From the NCBI GenBank assembly GCA_025084515.1, contig JAJAGP010000249.1, forward strand, positions 434,001 through 498,000: 64,000 bases of DNA, read 5' to 3'. The translations under genes were made by a program, and so were the position numbers. Position 1 is the stretch's first letter. Each line of letters begins with the position of its first letter. Positions 22,511 through 34,324 of the stretch are shown here, piece after piece. The stretch comes from Ancistrus triradiatus (lineage: Eukaryota; Chordata; Actinopteri; Siluriformes; Loricariidae). The notes under the pieces were generated by a model. It was given only the letters and a program-made list of their open reading frames with translations. It was not told the origin of the DNA and searched no databases.

Positions 22511-24736
22511 ATGGCTGTAACAATACACATGTTGAACTCTTGAACTGTATTTGTATTATATATGCTGCACTTATACATTTATATTTATTTCTGTTTTTAT
22601 CGTTTCTCTTGAATCCCTCTACTGGTTTGCTGCTTCTGCTCTTGCTGTATTGTGTCTCACTGGGATAAACATAGTCACTCTATTTATATACTTATATATT
22701 CAATCATGTATATATATATATTCAAACTGCTGTATCCAGGTTAGAGCCACTACGTTACATCATTTTTGTCCCTGTTAGACAATTACCATAAAAGAAAAGT
22801 CTGTGTTAGCTGATACAAGTGATATCACAAACTAGGTACAACTGGGGAGACAGCCGTAGGTGCAAGAGTGCTAGCTTTGTTAACAAAGTCATGGTGATAC
22901 ACAGTGTAAAGAAAGGGACAAGGTACTAAAAAAACTCAACAAACACAATGCTAATAGCTAACACTAACACAAACAGACTAATACAAACATACAATGTGAA
23001 CAGGAATGCAAATAAATATAGACAATGTTAAATGTAACAAACAATACAGATACACACAATCAATGTCAATACTGACAACCTATGTCAATCCAAGCAGTGC
23101 TGATATGCTAAATGTTCAAATGCTAATGTACCCAAAACAACGCTAATGCTGCACACAGTGCTAAGAATGCCAACAGAAATGCATAAAAAACCAGATCATG
23201 CCAAGACAGCCAGATAACACCAAATACAAGACCTGACAATGACAATGCTAAGAAGACTGCTAACTTGACATGGAAACAAGTAACCACTAACCACACAAGG
23301 AGCATGAGAGAACCAGGGCAGAGACATTGGGAGTGTGGAAAGACCAGACAAGGAAGTGCACAGAAAGGAAGGCTTATTTATGCTAGTCACAGTAAGCTAT
23401 AATTGAACAGCCTGCTGTGGGAGCCAAAAAATTGTAAAGGATGGTGTGGCTCTCCAGCACAAATCATGGCTGGCAAGTGTTTCTCACAATGCCACTGTAC
23501 AGTGTTGATTTATGTAAAGTGCTAATGATTATTCCAGTGTGCATAACCATTGGGCCAGTGGGGAAGATATAGGGTACATTTTTCACAACAGAATTAGTGT
23601 GAAACTTACAAAGACACTTGTCTGATTAATCAAAGGCGGAAGTGAAATGAATTACTATTAATTAATGTATGAGGTATACACTGCAGCCTTGAATTTACTT
23701 TCATTTTCATGTTTTAGAATTGTCAGTGTAGCCCAGTGGTTACAGTTTTACTCATTTATAATAACTGTTAGGAGCCCATGTTAGGATTATGTATGTTAAT
23801 CACTAGCAAAAAGCACTGTTTCTAGTGGATTTATTTACATAAAAGTACAAGAAGAAACACATGCCCCATAATAGTGGAGCAAGGAGGTTATGTATTATTA
23901 TACAGGAAAATGAGTGGAAGAGGTCCTTGCTTACATGACTGTGCATAACCATCAGCCTATTCAACCATACACCTTTTGTTGTTGCATTTTAATTGGAAAC
24001 CTGTTCATGACAGCAAACAATGCTCGTAATGAATTAAATGTTATCCACTGAGGTTGACTGATTACAAGCAGATAAAGTGCATAATTTATTGTTTCATTAA
24101 ATATATTGGCCTGTGAGTCACCTGGCACTATTTTAAAGACCTGTTGATAAAGTATGTCTTTTACAGCCATGGGGGAAAGTGCACTGTTTATCGATTTAGC
24201 ATTAGATTGGCTTTAATAATAGAGGAACACTAGAAGAAGACTTTGAGATGGGACAGTCTTGTCCTTTGAGGCATTGCTCCAATTTGCATGTAAATGGCCT
24301 GGTAAATGCACAGGCCCAGTGACGGGGTCATTTAGCGTTCAACCACCAATCTTCAAGTCCCACTAAATGTTTCTGATGTGACCTAATTGATGTATGTTTT
24401 ATTATTATTTTTAAATATTTTGTTAAAATTAACAGATTTATAGACAGTAAAACATATGCAGCAAATATGTTAAAGACTTTGAGGTAAGTTAAGTATTAAG
24501 CAATTAAGCAAATCTAGCAGAATTTAGCAAAGCAGAGTTTAATTTACCTCTAATTTGAGCTCTGGCCCCTGTGAGTATCAAGTAGATCAAGTGAAGTTGA
24601 TCAAGTGAGAAGAGGTTGAATCTAAATGGACTCACTAAGGAGTATCTAAAGAGTATATGCTACTTTGAATAATGCCATTTACATTCTTAATTCTTAAAGG
24701 AAGCCATTTAGGCTTAACCATAGGGCTACTTAAATA
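22511..24736. other. No gene seen; T-poor GCTAA-rich segment and possible conserved region
   Basis: 22880-23345 is strand-asymmetric (few T on the plus strand) and contains about eight GCTAA words. 23950-24330 is repeat-free with an octamer-like 'atttgcatgtaaat' and homeodomain-like ATTA sites, the look of regulatory sequence, though this is only an impression. Nothing coding is supported. Confidence 0.35.
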
Positions 24737-24860
24737 TACTCACTGACAAAAAAATGCACCCAGATAGAAAAGTTGGATAGCTGCAGAACTCATGCAGTTA
24801 TGTAAATCATTACAATTGTGGTCTGATTACACACTGGGTGTCACTGGTACCACTGGTACA
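24737..24860. mobile_element. Tc1-type terminal fragment
   Basis: 'tactcactgacaaaaaaatg' followed by 'gatagaaaagttgg' and 'gattacacactgggtg'. Closely related ends are at 25355-25450 and 40905-41040. Only one end is present. Confidence 0.55.
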
Positions 24861-25354
24861 TGGTAGAGAAAGTACCTAAAAGTGGAGAGTAAGTTGACAA
24901 ACATGTTTGTTTTTTTTCATTGTACAGTGCAATAACGCAGATAAATAAATTTCCCAGGTTTAGTTTCCTTCCAAATTTGCTGATGAGAGTCATGGTGCAT
25001 ATAAATAAATGATGGAAGATGTGGCTACTATTGTTTAGCCTATGTTGTTTGCACAAGTTTGGACACATCATCATTTACAAATTAAGCACTGGTTTGATCC
25101 ATATGTTGATATATCTGTACATGTAAATTTTTTTTAAGTGATCTTAAACTACCAGCTGTGTAAATATGTTGCTTCTGTGAGGTTTTCAATGCTTCACTCC
25201 ACTTATAGTTCTGGCACAGAGACTGTAAACATATCACTGCCAAAATCTGTAAACAGATGACAGAGCACTATGGAACAGATGGGCAACTAATATCAGTGGC
25301 ATTCCAGCTTTAATATTACATTAATATAAAAAGAAGCTAAACAAAACTTATATA
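24861..25354. other. No gene seen
   Basis: No exon or element recognised. Confidence 0.5.
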
Positions 25355-25568
25355 TACTCACTGAAAAAAACTCCCAGATAGAAATATGGAATTGCTGCAA
25401 AACATGTCTCGGTATGCAGTCATTCTTCCCTCTGTGCTATATAAAAAGGCTTTCAGAGGCTACTTTTGGATAGTGTACCTCTTGCTGAGAGATCATTAAC
25501 TGTTAGACCTGTCTCTACAATGAAGGTCCAAGGTCCACGGTCCACTGGATGGTGCCACTGCACCACCC

Positions 25569-25570
<2 letters not shown>
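25355..25570. mobile_element. Tc1-type terminal fragment
   Basis: Same end type as 24737 ('actcactgaaaaaaactccc'), extending through 'tataaaaaggctttc' and 'agatcattaactgttagacc', the leader region before the transposase in that family. Breaks off at the TG microsatellite. Confidence 0.5.

Positions 25571-25576
<6 letters not shown>

Positions 25577-25641
<65 letters not shown>
25577..25641. repeat. (TG)n microsatellite
   Basis: About 32 TG units. The His-Thr and Cys-Val open frames across it are artefacts of the repeat. Confidence 0.97.
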
Positions 25642-25644
<3 letters not shown>

Positions 25645-26230
25645 TTTCCAAATTTTTTTGCATTGGATTGAAGCCACCTTCAAGTTACCATGAAGCTGAG
25701 CAGGGAAGTGTTCCCATAGTAGCTGGGTTAAGAGGCTCTGATATCTCAGAGTTTCAAGACTCTGACTGTTTCACTCAACCATACAGCCTCCAGAATATCT
25801 TTTTGCCAGGTAGTATGTCAAGGGAAAAAGTTCAGGGCTTTGGTCAAATTTGGTCAGACCAGACCTAACCTGTCTGTCTCACAGAGGAGTATGGTACATT
25901 GCAAAACATTACAGGACAGATAGACTGTCTGCTCTAGTACCTGGTTCTGTTCCTGCTGATAAGACTGGCCGGCAGCAAGCGGAAAATCCAAGTTCAATTT
26001 TGACCAGGAGTATTTGTTTTGCAACGGTGATAACGCACAGGGAAATCTCCACCACTATGCTCAGAGAGTGATTTGTGAATGAGTTCTTCTCCGTGATGCA
26101 CTCTTATGTTTTGTAAACATAAACCAAATTGAAATGTAATTATACCATGACCAGAATACCAATTTCTGACTGGCTGGCAAGAATGCATTAGCATGTCCAT
26201 ATATCTGGACATTTCTAGTAGATCCTTTTA
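25645..26230. repeat. Unclassified 0.59-kb repeat, copy A
   Basis: Nearly identical to 29878-30469 in the same orientation, from 'tttccaaattttt' to 'tctagtagatcctttta'. Differences are a few substitutions and small indels. Both copies follow a TG tract. No terminal inverted repeats, and no recognised domain in short frames. Could be a mobile element or a local duplication. Confidence 0.85.
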
Positions 26231-26345
26231 TGTGTGAGGCGCTTGTTGTTCCTGCCTTGAGGCCTGTGACACCAGCTAGGCACCGGCCTCCCACAACCCT
26301 GACCAAGATTAAGCAGATAAGAAAATAAATGAATAAATGAATGAG
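26231..26345 (+). mobile_element. SINE-like repeat 3' end
   Basis: 'ttgttcctgccttgaggcc', 'ccacaaccctgacc' and 'aagcagataag' ending in 'aaataaatgaataaatgaat' match the 3' end of the repeat seen whole at 56265-56620. It directly follows repeat copy A. Confidence 0.65.
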
Positions 26346-27039
26346 GCTGTAAACCAGGGTTTGTCTTCTAATAACAGTCTAAAGTGATAAATAGGTGGAA
26401 TTGGTTGGTTTTAGATATAGTTATTTTTCAGAATGAGCCTCTCTCTTAGATAATTTTGACTCATCTGTGACTCAGGTGAAACACAGAAGGTCTCTTAAAT
26501 GGGAGGAATCATTTTGTGGAACTGAGATATTTGCATCAGAGGCAGCCTGCAATCAACACTAAATGGCACAACCATGAGCGCTCTGCATCTGTTACGTAAG
26601 GGACCATTCACATGCAAAGGAACTAACAAACACATTTATTTTTTCTGTGATGAAATGTACAATATTGTCCCAGTCATTCTCTCCATTCCTTTGGAATTCT
26701 GCATAAGACATATTTAAATGTTTACATAACAGTCCTCACACTCTACAACTTTGTGACATCTTTTTAAATATAACCATCAGAAACATGCTATGTTCTTAAG
26801 GAAAAAAATGAATGCTACCAAAAACCAGGGCATTGACATCTTTGTGCATTACAACTTAACACAGGTTTTTAGCTTCCTCAAAAGAATTATAGATTATGAT
26901 AAACAGGGTAAAGCTGAACTCACAAATAAATCAGATTTGATGTAGGAATATCATGTAGGAATTTGGAGAACCATGAAAATAAATTTCGAAAATCACATTA
27001 CATCACATTATTTTTGATCACATAATGATGCTGACATAG
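26346..27039. other. No gene seen
   Basis: No recognised element. It ends in a small tandem of 'atcacattacatcacatta' near 26991-27011. Confidence 0.45.
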
Positions 27040-27610
27040 TGTGGTGGCTTAACTGAGCTTAAAAGGTTTTGCAGCTGTCTTTTGTTTGGACTTGGCACTG
27101 GTGCTTCTCTTGTCTGTGCAAAACAATAGTTGGCCAGCACATACTGCTTTTAAAGTGTCACAATGTCCTAGTGAAACCTTTCACTATGTTCACGTCACTG
27201 ATTACACCAAGATCAGCCCAAGTGATTACACCAAGTCCAAGTGTCATTTTCCAAATCTGGTTTATGCATTGTAGCATCTTCTCACCTGCGTCATCTAGGC
27301 TACATGTATCTGGTGGTTTCAGTACTGGTAAACTGTCATCCTGTGAGACTGGTCTCTTGGCTGACAGCAGATTGCGCTATTCAATGGATTTCTTATTTTT
27401 AGTTGTGAAACCAGATACATTGATCAAACTAATTAAAAGTTTGTCACATGATCATTCTGTTCTCGCTATATCACTGCGGCTGCAAGTGGAATTAAATTCC
27501 GAGCCAAGTTCTCAGGTTGACTGCATATGTTGCACAACAAATGTGAGGAACCCAGCATTTGTCATGATCACCCAGTTTTACATTCTAAGTAGAGCTTGTA
27601 GCATGTCTTA
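27040..27610 (-). pseudogene. Possible relic of a repeat-encoded protein (unclassified)
   Basis: The plus strand has a 180-codon open frame (27069-27611) with no recognisable domain. Read on the minus strand, about 27290-27420 gives NLLSAKRPVSQDDSLPVLKPP, interrupted by a stop just before it. I recall similar 'LPSA.RPVPHGD.LPVP.PP' blocks in multi-copy fish proteins of mobile-element origin, but I cannot name the family. I treat the minus strand as the more likely original coding strand. Confidence 0.25.
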
Positions 27611-28532
27611 ATAAGTGTGTATACTCACCACAGATATATCAGCTGTAGCGACATTGACAAGTATAGTTAAGTATAGTATAGAAAGTTAAGTATTGTCACA
27701 ATGCTATTGCCTGAAAGAACATGTGCATCAACATACGTCCAAACATTTGTTAAGTTGAACAGCTTTTATAGGATGTCTGCCAGCATTTAAATTGACAACA
27801 ACATTTACAATTAACAAAACAACATTTGCATAATCCACCACATGCTTGGACTGACCAAACAGCTTGATTTGTAGGTAACATACTAGTAGACTTAAAATAC
27901 ACAAAAAATCACACAAAAAAGTTCATCTACACATCTACACATGATAGGAAATTGTTATAGTCAGCAGTGCAAACTCCATAAAATACACCCAAAAGTGTTC
28001 AGGAAGAAAACATTTGTTGTCCAGTCTTTCCTACAATGTGGTGTTGTCTGCACATAGCCAAAAACATCCCACCTCTCCTGAAGCCATGAAGTTATAACTG
28101 ACAATAGTGATCAGCAAGTTGGCTTTGAGATGAAAAAGTCTAAATCTGCAAGTGTGGCTTTGTTTTATACTTTCATGAAAAGACTGTTGAGCAGATGGGC
28201 TCTCAATGTAGCTGTTGTACGAAACAAAAGTTTAATAAGTACAGCAAATCCTACAAACTCCACTGTTTACTAAAAAAGCACAGTAGTGTCAAACAGTCGT
28301 TTAGTAGTGTAACCAATTTAAGTGTTCAGTTCAATTTAGGTTCATTCGAGTGATTGTGAGTTCAAAACCAAACGTATCCTCAAGTCAAGATATTCTGGTC
28401 TACTCTCAAGCCAGCAGTGACTCTGAGGTGTTAAAAAATAGAGAAATTTGCACCTGATAATCTTGTACCAGCAGAGCACACACTTCTGTGTCACTACCAT
28501 TGCTCTCGAGAGAATGAACCACCCAGCTAATA
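27611..28532. other. No gene seen
   Basis: No recognised element up to the TA (28531-28532) where the next Tc1 end begins. Confidence 0.5.
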
Positions 28533-29215
28533 CACTGCCTGGCCAAAAAAAAGGTCACCACCTAGACTTAACTAAGCAAATAGGTAAGAGCCTCCCATCG
28601 GATAATTACTGCATTGGTGATTATGTTTCCGCTGGCAACAAGTTATTTAACCCTAACTGATGCAGTGAGTAGCTTCTCATTTGTTAAACAACCATGTCGA
28701 AAGACACATCCTGTGGTCGTGGAAAAGATGCTAATCTGTTTCAGAAGAGTCAAATTATTGGCATGCATCAAGCAGAGAAAACACCTAAGGAGGTTGTTGA
28801 AAAATCGGGTTAAGAACTGTCCAACACATTATTAAAAAGTGGAAGGACACTGGGGAAACATCATCTTCAAGGAAGGAATGTGGTCAAAAAAATCTTGAAT
28901 GATTGTGATCGGCGATCACTTAAACATTTGGTGAAATCAAATCGTAGAAAAACAACAGTAGAACTCAGGGATATGTTTAATAGTGAAAGTAAGAGCATTT
29001 TCACATGCACAATGCAAAGGGAGCTCAAAGGATTGGGATTTAACAGCTATGTAGACTTAAGAAAACCACTTGTCAGTGAGGCTAACCGGCAAAAATAGCT
29101 TCAATTTGCTAGCCAGCATTAAGATTGGACTCTGGAGCACTGGACACTGGGGATCCTAAGGTGGTCCATTTTCACTGAGCTTATTTGGATTGTATTCTGT
29201 CTGAATTCAAAGTTA
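28533..29215 (+). mobile_element. Tc1-like element, 3' truncated
   Basis: Starts after a TA with 'cactgcctggccaaaaa', the terminus of a widespread fish Tc1 family. Only the 5' end and the N-terminal half of the transposase remain; the matching right terminus is absent. Confidence 0.75.
28694..29098 (+). pseudogene. N-terminal half of a Tc1 transposase, frameshifted
   Basis: From ATG 28694 (MSKDTSCGRGKDANL) through a helix-turn-helix region (KTPKEVVEKSGL, VQHIIKKWKDTG) to the second DNA-binding segment (DRRSLKHLVKSNRRKT... MQRELKGLGF). Several frameshifts. The catalytic DDE domain is missing. Confidence 0.7.
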
Positions 29216-29256
29216 TTTTGGATAAAAACAATTTACTTACCGAATTAAGTGTCTGA

Positions 29257-29545
29257 GAGCAACAGTGGCTCCGTGGGTAGCACTGTCGCCTCATAGTGAG
29301 AAGTTCCTGGGTTCAATCCCAGCTGGAGCTGTCTGGGTCCTTTCTATGTGGAGTCTGCATGTCCTTCTCATGTCCACATGGGTTTATTACGGGTGCTCCA
29401 GTTTCCTCCCACAGTCCAAAGACATGCATGTTAGGCTAATTGGTGTCTCTAAAGTGGCCCTAATGTGTGAGTGCATGTGCCCTACAATGGATTGGCACCC
29501 TGTATAGGGTTGTTCCTTCCTTGTGCCCTGTGCTGCCGGAACTTG
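29257..29545 (+). mobile_element. SINE-like repeat, nearly complete
   Basis: tRNA-like head (cagtggctccgtgggtagc; B-box-like 'gggttcaatccc'), then 'gtggagtctgcatgtcc', 'gtttcctcccacagtcc', 'aaagacatgcatg' and 'attggcaccctgtataggg'. The poly-repeat tail is missing. Confidence 0.8.
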
Positions 29546-29877
29546 AACCTGGATACTTCTAGTCTCCAGTCCATGTAATGTATACAATACTTACAGTAGT
29601 TGCCATTGATTGTGTACACCAACCATATACAATAAATGCTATTTAGAGGTATAGAGGGACCAACTGTATTATCTGTTGTTGTGAACAATGGAAGGCAAGC
29701 ACTAAAGAGTAATCATTAGCCAGTTATTATCCTAGCAGTAGACTAGTATTAGCACTACATCAATTTTGTAGAATTTAAAGGAGCAGTTTGGTAAAAATAC
29801 AAGATTATCCAGGTCTCCCTTCACAGAAAATTAATCTTTCCAGTGTAATGACGTAAGTGTGTGTGTGTGAGAGAACA
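29546..29877. other. No gene seen; short (GT)n before repeat copy B
   Basis: Unrecognised sequence, ending in a short GT tract at about 29857-29870 which precedes repeat copy B as the TG tract precedes copy A. Confidence 0.5.
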
Positions 29878-30469
29878 TTTCCAATTTTTTATGCATTGGA
29901 TTGAAGCCACCTTCAAGTTACCATGAAGCTGAGCAGGGAAGTGTTCCCATAGTAGCTGGGTTAAGAAACTCTGATATCTCAGAAATTCAAGACTCTGTTT
30001 CACTCAACCATACAGCCTCCAGAATATCTTTTTGCCAGGTAGTATGTCAAGGGGAAAAGTTCAGGGCTTTGGTCAAATTTGGTCAGACCAGACCTAACCT
30101 GTCTGTCTCACAGAGGAGTGCAGCAGTGTGGTACATTGCAAAACATTAAAGGACAGATAGACTGTCTGCTCTAGTACCTGGTTCTGTTCCTGCTGATAAG
30201 ACAGTGGCCGGCAGCAAGCGGAAAATCCAAGTTCAATTTTGACCAGGAGTATTTGTTTTGCAACGGTGATAACGCACAGGGAAATCTCCACCACTATGCT
30301 CAGAGAGTGATTTGTGAATGAGTTCTTCTCCGTGATGCACTCTTATGTTTTGTAAACATAAACCAAATTGAAATGTGATTATACCATGACCAGAATACCA
30401 ATTTCTGACTGGCTGGCAAGAATGCATTAGCATGTCCTTATATCTGGACATTTCTAGTAGATCCTTTTA
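29878..30469. repeat. Unclassified 0.59-kb repeat, copy B
   Basis: Direct-orientation partner of 25645-26230, about 4.2 kb away. Has an extra 'cagcagtg' near 30119-30128 and lacks a few bases near 29996 relative to copy A. Confidence 0.85.
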
Positions 30470-30701
30470 AAATGTAATCATAGTTCAAAATCAGTTTTCC
30501 TGTTTGAACGTTAAGCTTAAATAATGGTTTCTACTTCACACTCACCATCACTGTTCCACTGATAAGCACAAATATTGGAATGAGAGTGTTAAAAAAACTA
30601 AATAAGCAGTTGTATCTATCACAGTTGTCTGTGGTCTGGAAACATACAACTGACTTTGGTGTTTTCATGTAAGTTAGTCATGAATAATACTACATTACAT
30701 A

Positions 30702-31102
30702 GTACTGTGCAAAAGTCTTAGGTCACCATTCGATTAGATATACCATAGTTTTAGCTATGGTATAATGACCATATATAATTATTTCTCAGTTTTAGAATAC
30801 AACCAGAAGAAATTTGTGTGCAGTATTTTTAAAAATCTGAAAAAAAAACCCCAGCTTCAAAAAGAAGCTGAAGAAGCTTGATCAGAACTGGTCTTTTTTG
30901 GAAGGGTAGCAGCCAAGAAACCTCTTTTTCAGGTAGGGAACAGGGTGTAAATGCTACGATTTGCTAAAGCTCACAAAGATTGGAATGAAGTTCAGTGGAA
31001 AAGAAATTTTTGGGTCTAGTCATCGACAATACCTTATATATGGTCATTACACCACTGCTAAAACAACAAATCTAATGGTGGCGTAAGACTTTCACACAGT
31101 AT
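30702..31102 (+). mobile_element. Tc1-type relic with 'gtgcaaaagtcttagg' ends
   Basis: Left end 'tactgtgcaaaagtcttagg' and degraded inverted right end 'ggcgtaagactttcacacag'. Between them are fragments of transposase sense (GRVAAKKPLF; FAKAHKDWNEVQWKRNF), so this is an internally deleted Tc1 copy rather than an unrelated MITE. Confidence 0.7.
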
Positions 31103-31734
31103 CATACATCTGATCCAAGTATGTAGTGATTTTCACTCAGACTTGGTGATGTTGTTTAGGACTTTAGTATTACTGTCACGAGTGGGGTTGGAACTGCACC
31201 TTGACCCAGACCTTATGGGGACCGACAGCTGGTATTACATATCATACAATAAACAAACGGTGAAAATAAAGAGAATTGAGTATGAGTTTGGTGGTAGGCT
31301 GTGCATCGTCCAGTAATAATATCCATCACTGATATTTTCTATCCTAAGAGATTTGAGCATCTATCTACTGAACATCTATCCTATGAGATTTACATAGTTG
31401 AGAGCATTATTAACTGCTGTTGGCTTTCATTTCGCTTTTGTCTGACATACCAACTCCAGATAGAATTCAAATCAAGTCTGTTTTATTCTTTTTTAAGACA
31501 TTAATTAGAGAGATTTTGCCACTGAATAAAATGTTTTGACTTCTTTGATGTTTTCTCTGCTTCCAGGAAAAATGGAGCACTGTGACACAGAGAAGTGACT
31601 GGTGTTTCCAGCTCCAGTTCAAAAACTTCATGTCATGTGTTCTTGGCAGTTCTTCTTAAATATTGAATATGATGTATGTCTGGAAAGTTTATAGAGAACA
31701 GCCACGCAAAGCAGGGTTTTTTGTTCTATTTAAT
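31103..31734. other. No gene seen
   Basis: No recognised element or exon. Confidence 0.5.
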
Positions 31735-31965
31735 GTCGCATGTATTTAGTATCAGCATCAATGGCTATTCACAACAGTAGCAAGGTAACATCAACACTAG
31801 TCAGACTCATTCATACTGGGCCAATTTAAAGCAACCAATTAACCCAATGCATGTCTTTGGAATGTGGTAGTGTGTCTGACTAGTACTGTTTTAACCTTCC
31901 TCCTCTGGCAAATAGCCACTGATGCTGATGTGATGATACATAAATAAATGAACAAGCAAACAAAC
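31735..31965 (-). mobile_element. SINE-like repeat fragment
   Basis: Minus-strand fragment with 'ccacattccaaagacatgc' and a 'cattgatgctgat' 3' end. The interior is disturbed: a second 'actgatgctgatgtg' followed by 'aaataaatgaac' occurs at 31916-31950. Confidence 0.55.
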
Positions 31966-32754
31966 AGTCTTTACTAGGAGCTGCAGGTGCTGGGTATTTA
32001 TTACGGATTAGTTGCTTATGTTTAGACGCCATGCTGCCACTACTATTGTGTTCTCATAAAACAGGACTGATCCCATGTTGATTAAAGATGGATTTAAATC
32101 TAAAATGAAGTATTTTTCTGTCACTAGCTATTTCTACCTAGTGTTACACATGGACAAATAAAGTTAGAACCAAAATTACTGGCAACCTTGGTTGAGATGT
32201 GGGTTTTCTTTCTTTTTTTTTAAGGTAAAATTAGTTTATTACACTCTGGATACAGTGTAAGGACAAAATCTGGTATTTAATGTTAGTAAATTTATTTTTT
32301 ATTGAAAAGTTAAATTTCTATTACACTTCTGTCTGATCATTCTCCTATCTGCCTCAAATGCAAAAAAATAAACACAGACGCCTATAGAATAGCAGAAGAA
32401 TAGCTTCTTTTGAATAGTGGTTGAACTACGGCTGACAGTGGGCAAATATGAAGGGCAAATAACAATTTCCACTGCTACTGCTAACCAAATACCTCAATAA
32501 TAGCTTAAGATGATAAAATCACCTTGCAACAGGACCTAGACATGAAGCATGCCACACTCTTAAAGTAGCTCTTTAAATGTTATTTAAGGCTGGAAAGAGG
32601 AAAATGTTTTGTTAAGGAATAAAGCATTAATCCAAACAGCTGCATTTGACTTAAATTGGCTTCACAAAAAATAAATCACAGAACATGGATAGACAGACAG
32701 ACAGATTTAAAAACATCCCCATGTCTTACAGACAAGGCAACTTATAAGTAATTA
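31966..32754. other. No gene seen
   Basis: No recognised element. A short (GACA)n run lies at about 32692-32703. Confidence 0.5.
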
Positions 32755-34322
32755 CAGTCGTATGAAAAAGTTTGGGCACCCCTGATAATTTTCATGATTT
32801 TAGTTTATAAATCATTGGTTGTTCAGATCAGCAACTTGAGTTAAACATATCATATAGCAGATGAACACAGTGATATTTGAGAAGTGAAATGAAGTTTATA
32901 GGATTTACAGAAAGTGGTGCAGTAATTATTCAAACAAAATTAGGCAGGTGCATAAATTTGGGCACCCCAGCAGAAAAATTACATCAATATTTAGTAGATC
33001 CTCATTTTGTAGAAATAACAGCCGCTAAACGCTTCCTACAGCTTCCAGTCTGGATTCTGGTTGAAGGTGCTTTGGACCATTCTTCTTTAGAAACATCTCC
33101 AGTTCAGTCATCTTTGATGGTTTCCAAGCATGGACAGCCCACATTTTCAGTAATATTCATGTCTGGGGACTGAGATGGCCATTCCAGAACGTTGTACTGG
33201 TTCCTCTGCATGAATGCCTTAGTAGATTATGAGCAGGGTTTGGGGTCGTTGGCCTCGGTGCAACTTTGTCACTGATTCTTGAACATTGTTCTTAAGAATC
33301 TGGAGATATTAACTGGAATCCATGCGACCCTCAATTTTAACAAGATTCCTAGTACCTGCACTGGCCACACAGTCCCGCGGGCATTATGGAACCGCCACCA
33401 AATTTTACTGTGGGTAGCAAGTGTTTGTCTTGGGATGCTGTGTTCCTTTTCCGCTCTTGTTATGTCCAAATAACTCTATTTTAGTTTTCATCAGTACACA
33501 GCACTTTATTCCAAAATGAAGCTGGATTGTCCAAATGTGCTGTAGCACACCTCAAGTGACTCTGTTTGTGGCGTGTCTGCAGAAAAAGGCTTCTTCTGCA
33601 TTACTCTCCCATACAGCCTCTCCTTGTGCAAAGTGCGCTGTATAGTTGAACGATGAACAGTGACACCATCTGCAGCAAGATGAGGTTGTAGGTCTTTTGG
33701 AGGTGGTCTGTGGCTTGACTATGACTGTTCTCACCATCCTTCGCCTCTGCCTATCTGAGATTTTTCTTGGTCTGCCACTTCGGGAGTTCCTTAACTAGAA
33801 CTGTGCCTGTGGTCTTCCATTGCCTCACTATGTTCCTCAGAGTGGAAACTGACAGCTGAAATCTCTGAGAGAGCTTTTCCCTTTCCCTGAATCATGATAT
33901 TGAACATTTTGAGAGTTTGTTTTGAGGCTCCCATGTTGCCACTCTTCAGAGAAGATGCAAAGAGGAGAAAAACTTCCAATTGGCCACCTTAACACTTTTC
34001 TCATAGTTGGATTCACTTGTGTATGTAGATCAAGGGTCAATGAGCTTACAAAAACAAATGTTGTCTTCCAATAATTAGTGCTAAAGGTATTCAAATCGAT
34101 AAAATGGCAAGGGTGCCCAAATTTATGCACCTGCCTAATTTTGTTTGAATAATTACTGCACACTTTCTGTAAAACCTATAAACTTAATTTCACTTCTCAA
34201 ATATCACGGTGTTCATCTGCTATATGATATATTTACCTGAAATTGCTGAGCTGGACAACCAATGATTTATAAAGAAAAATCATGAAAATTATCAGGGGTG
34301 CCCAAACCTTTTCATACGACTG
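32755..34322 (-). mobile_element. Tc1-like element, complete ends, dead
   Basis: Flanked by TA (32753-32754, 34323-34324). Ends 'cagtcgtatgaaaaagttt' and its inverse; the inverted repeats run about 200 bases and contain 'tttgggcacccctg' and 'taggcaggtgcataaattt'. Minus-strand transposase remnants are visible: RPTTSSCCRWCHCSSFNYTA-like DNA-binding region near 33552-33737 and IWWRFHNARGTVWP (degraded GGGS.MVWG) near 33400. Many stops and shifts. Confidence 0.8.
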
Positions 34323-34324
34323 TA

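Noticed and set aside
25453..25868. Open frames with His-Thr or Cys-Val runs across the TG tract
   Set aside because: They are translations of a dinucleotide microsatellite; no conserved sequence outside it.
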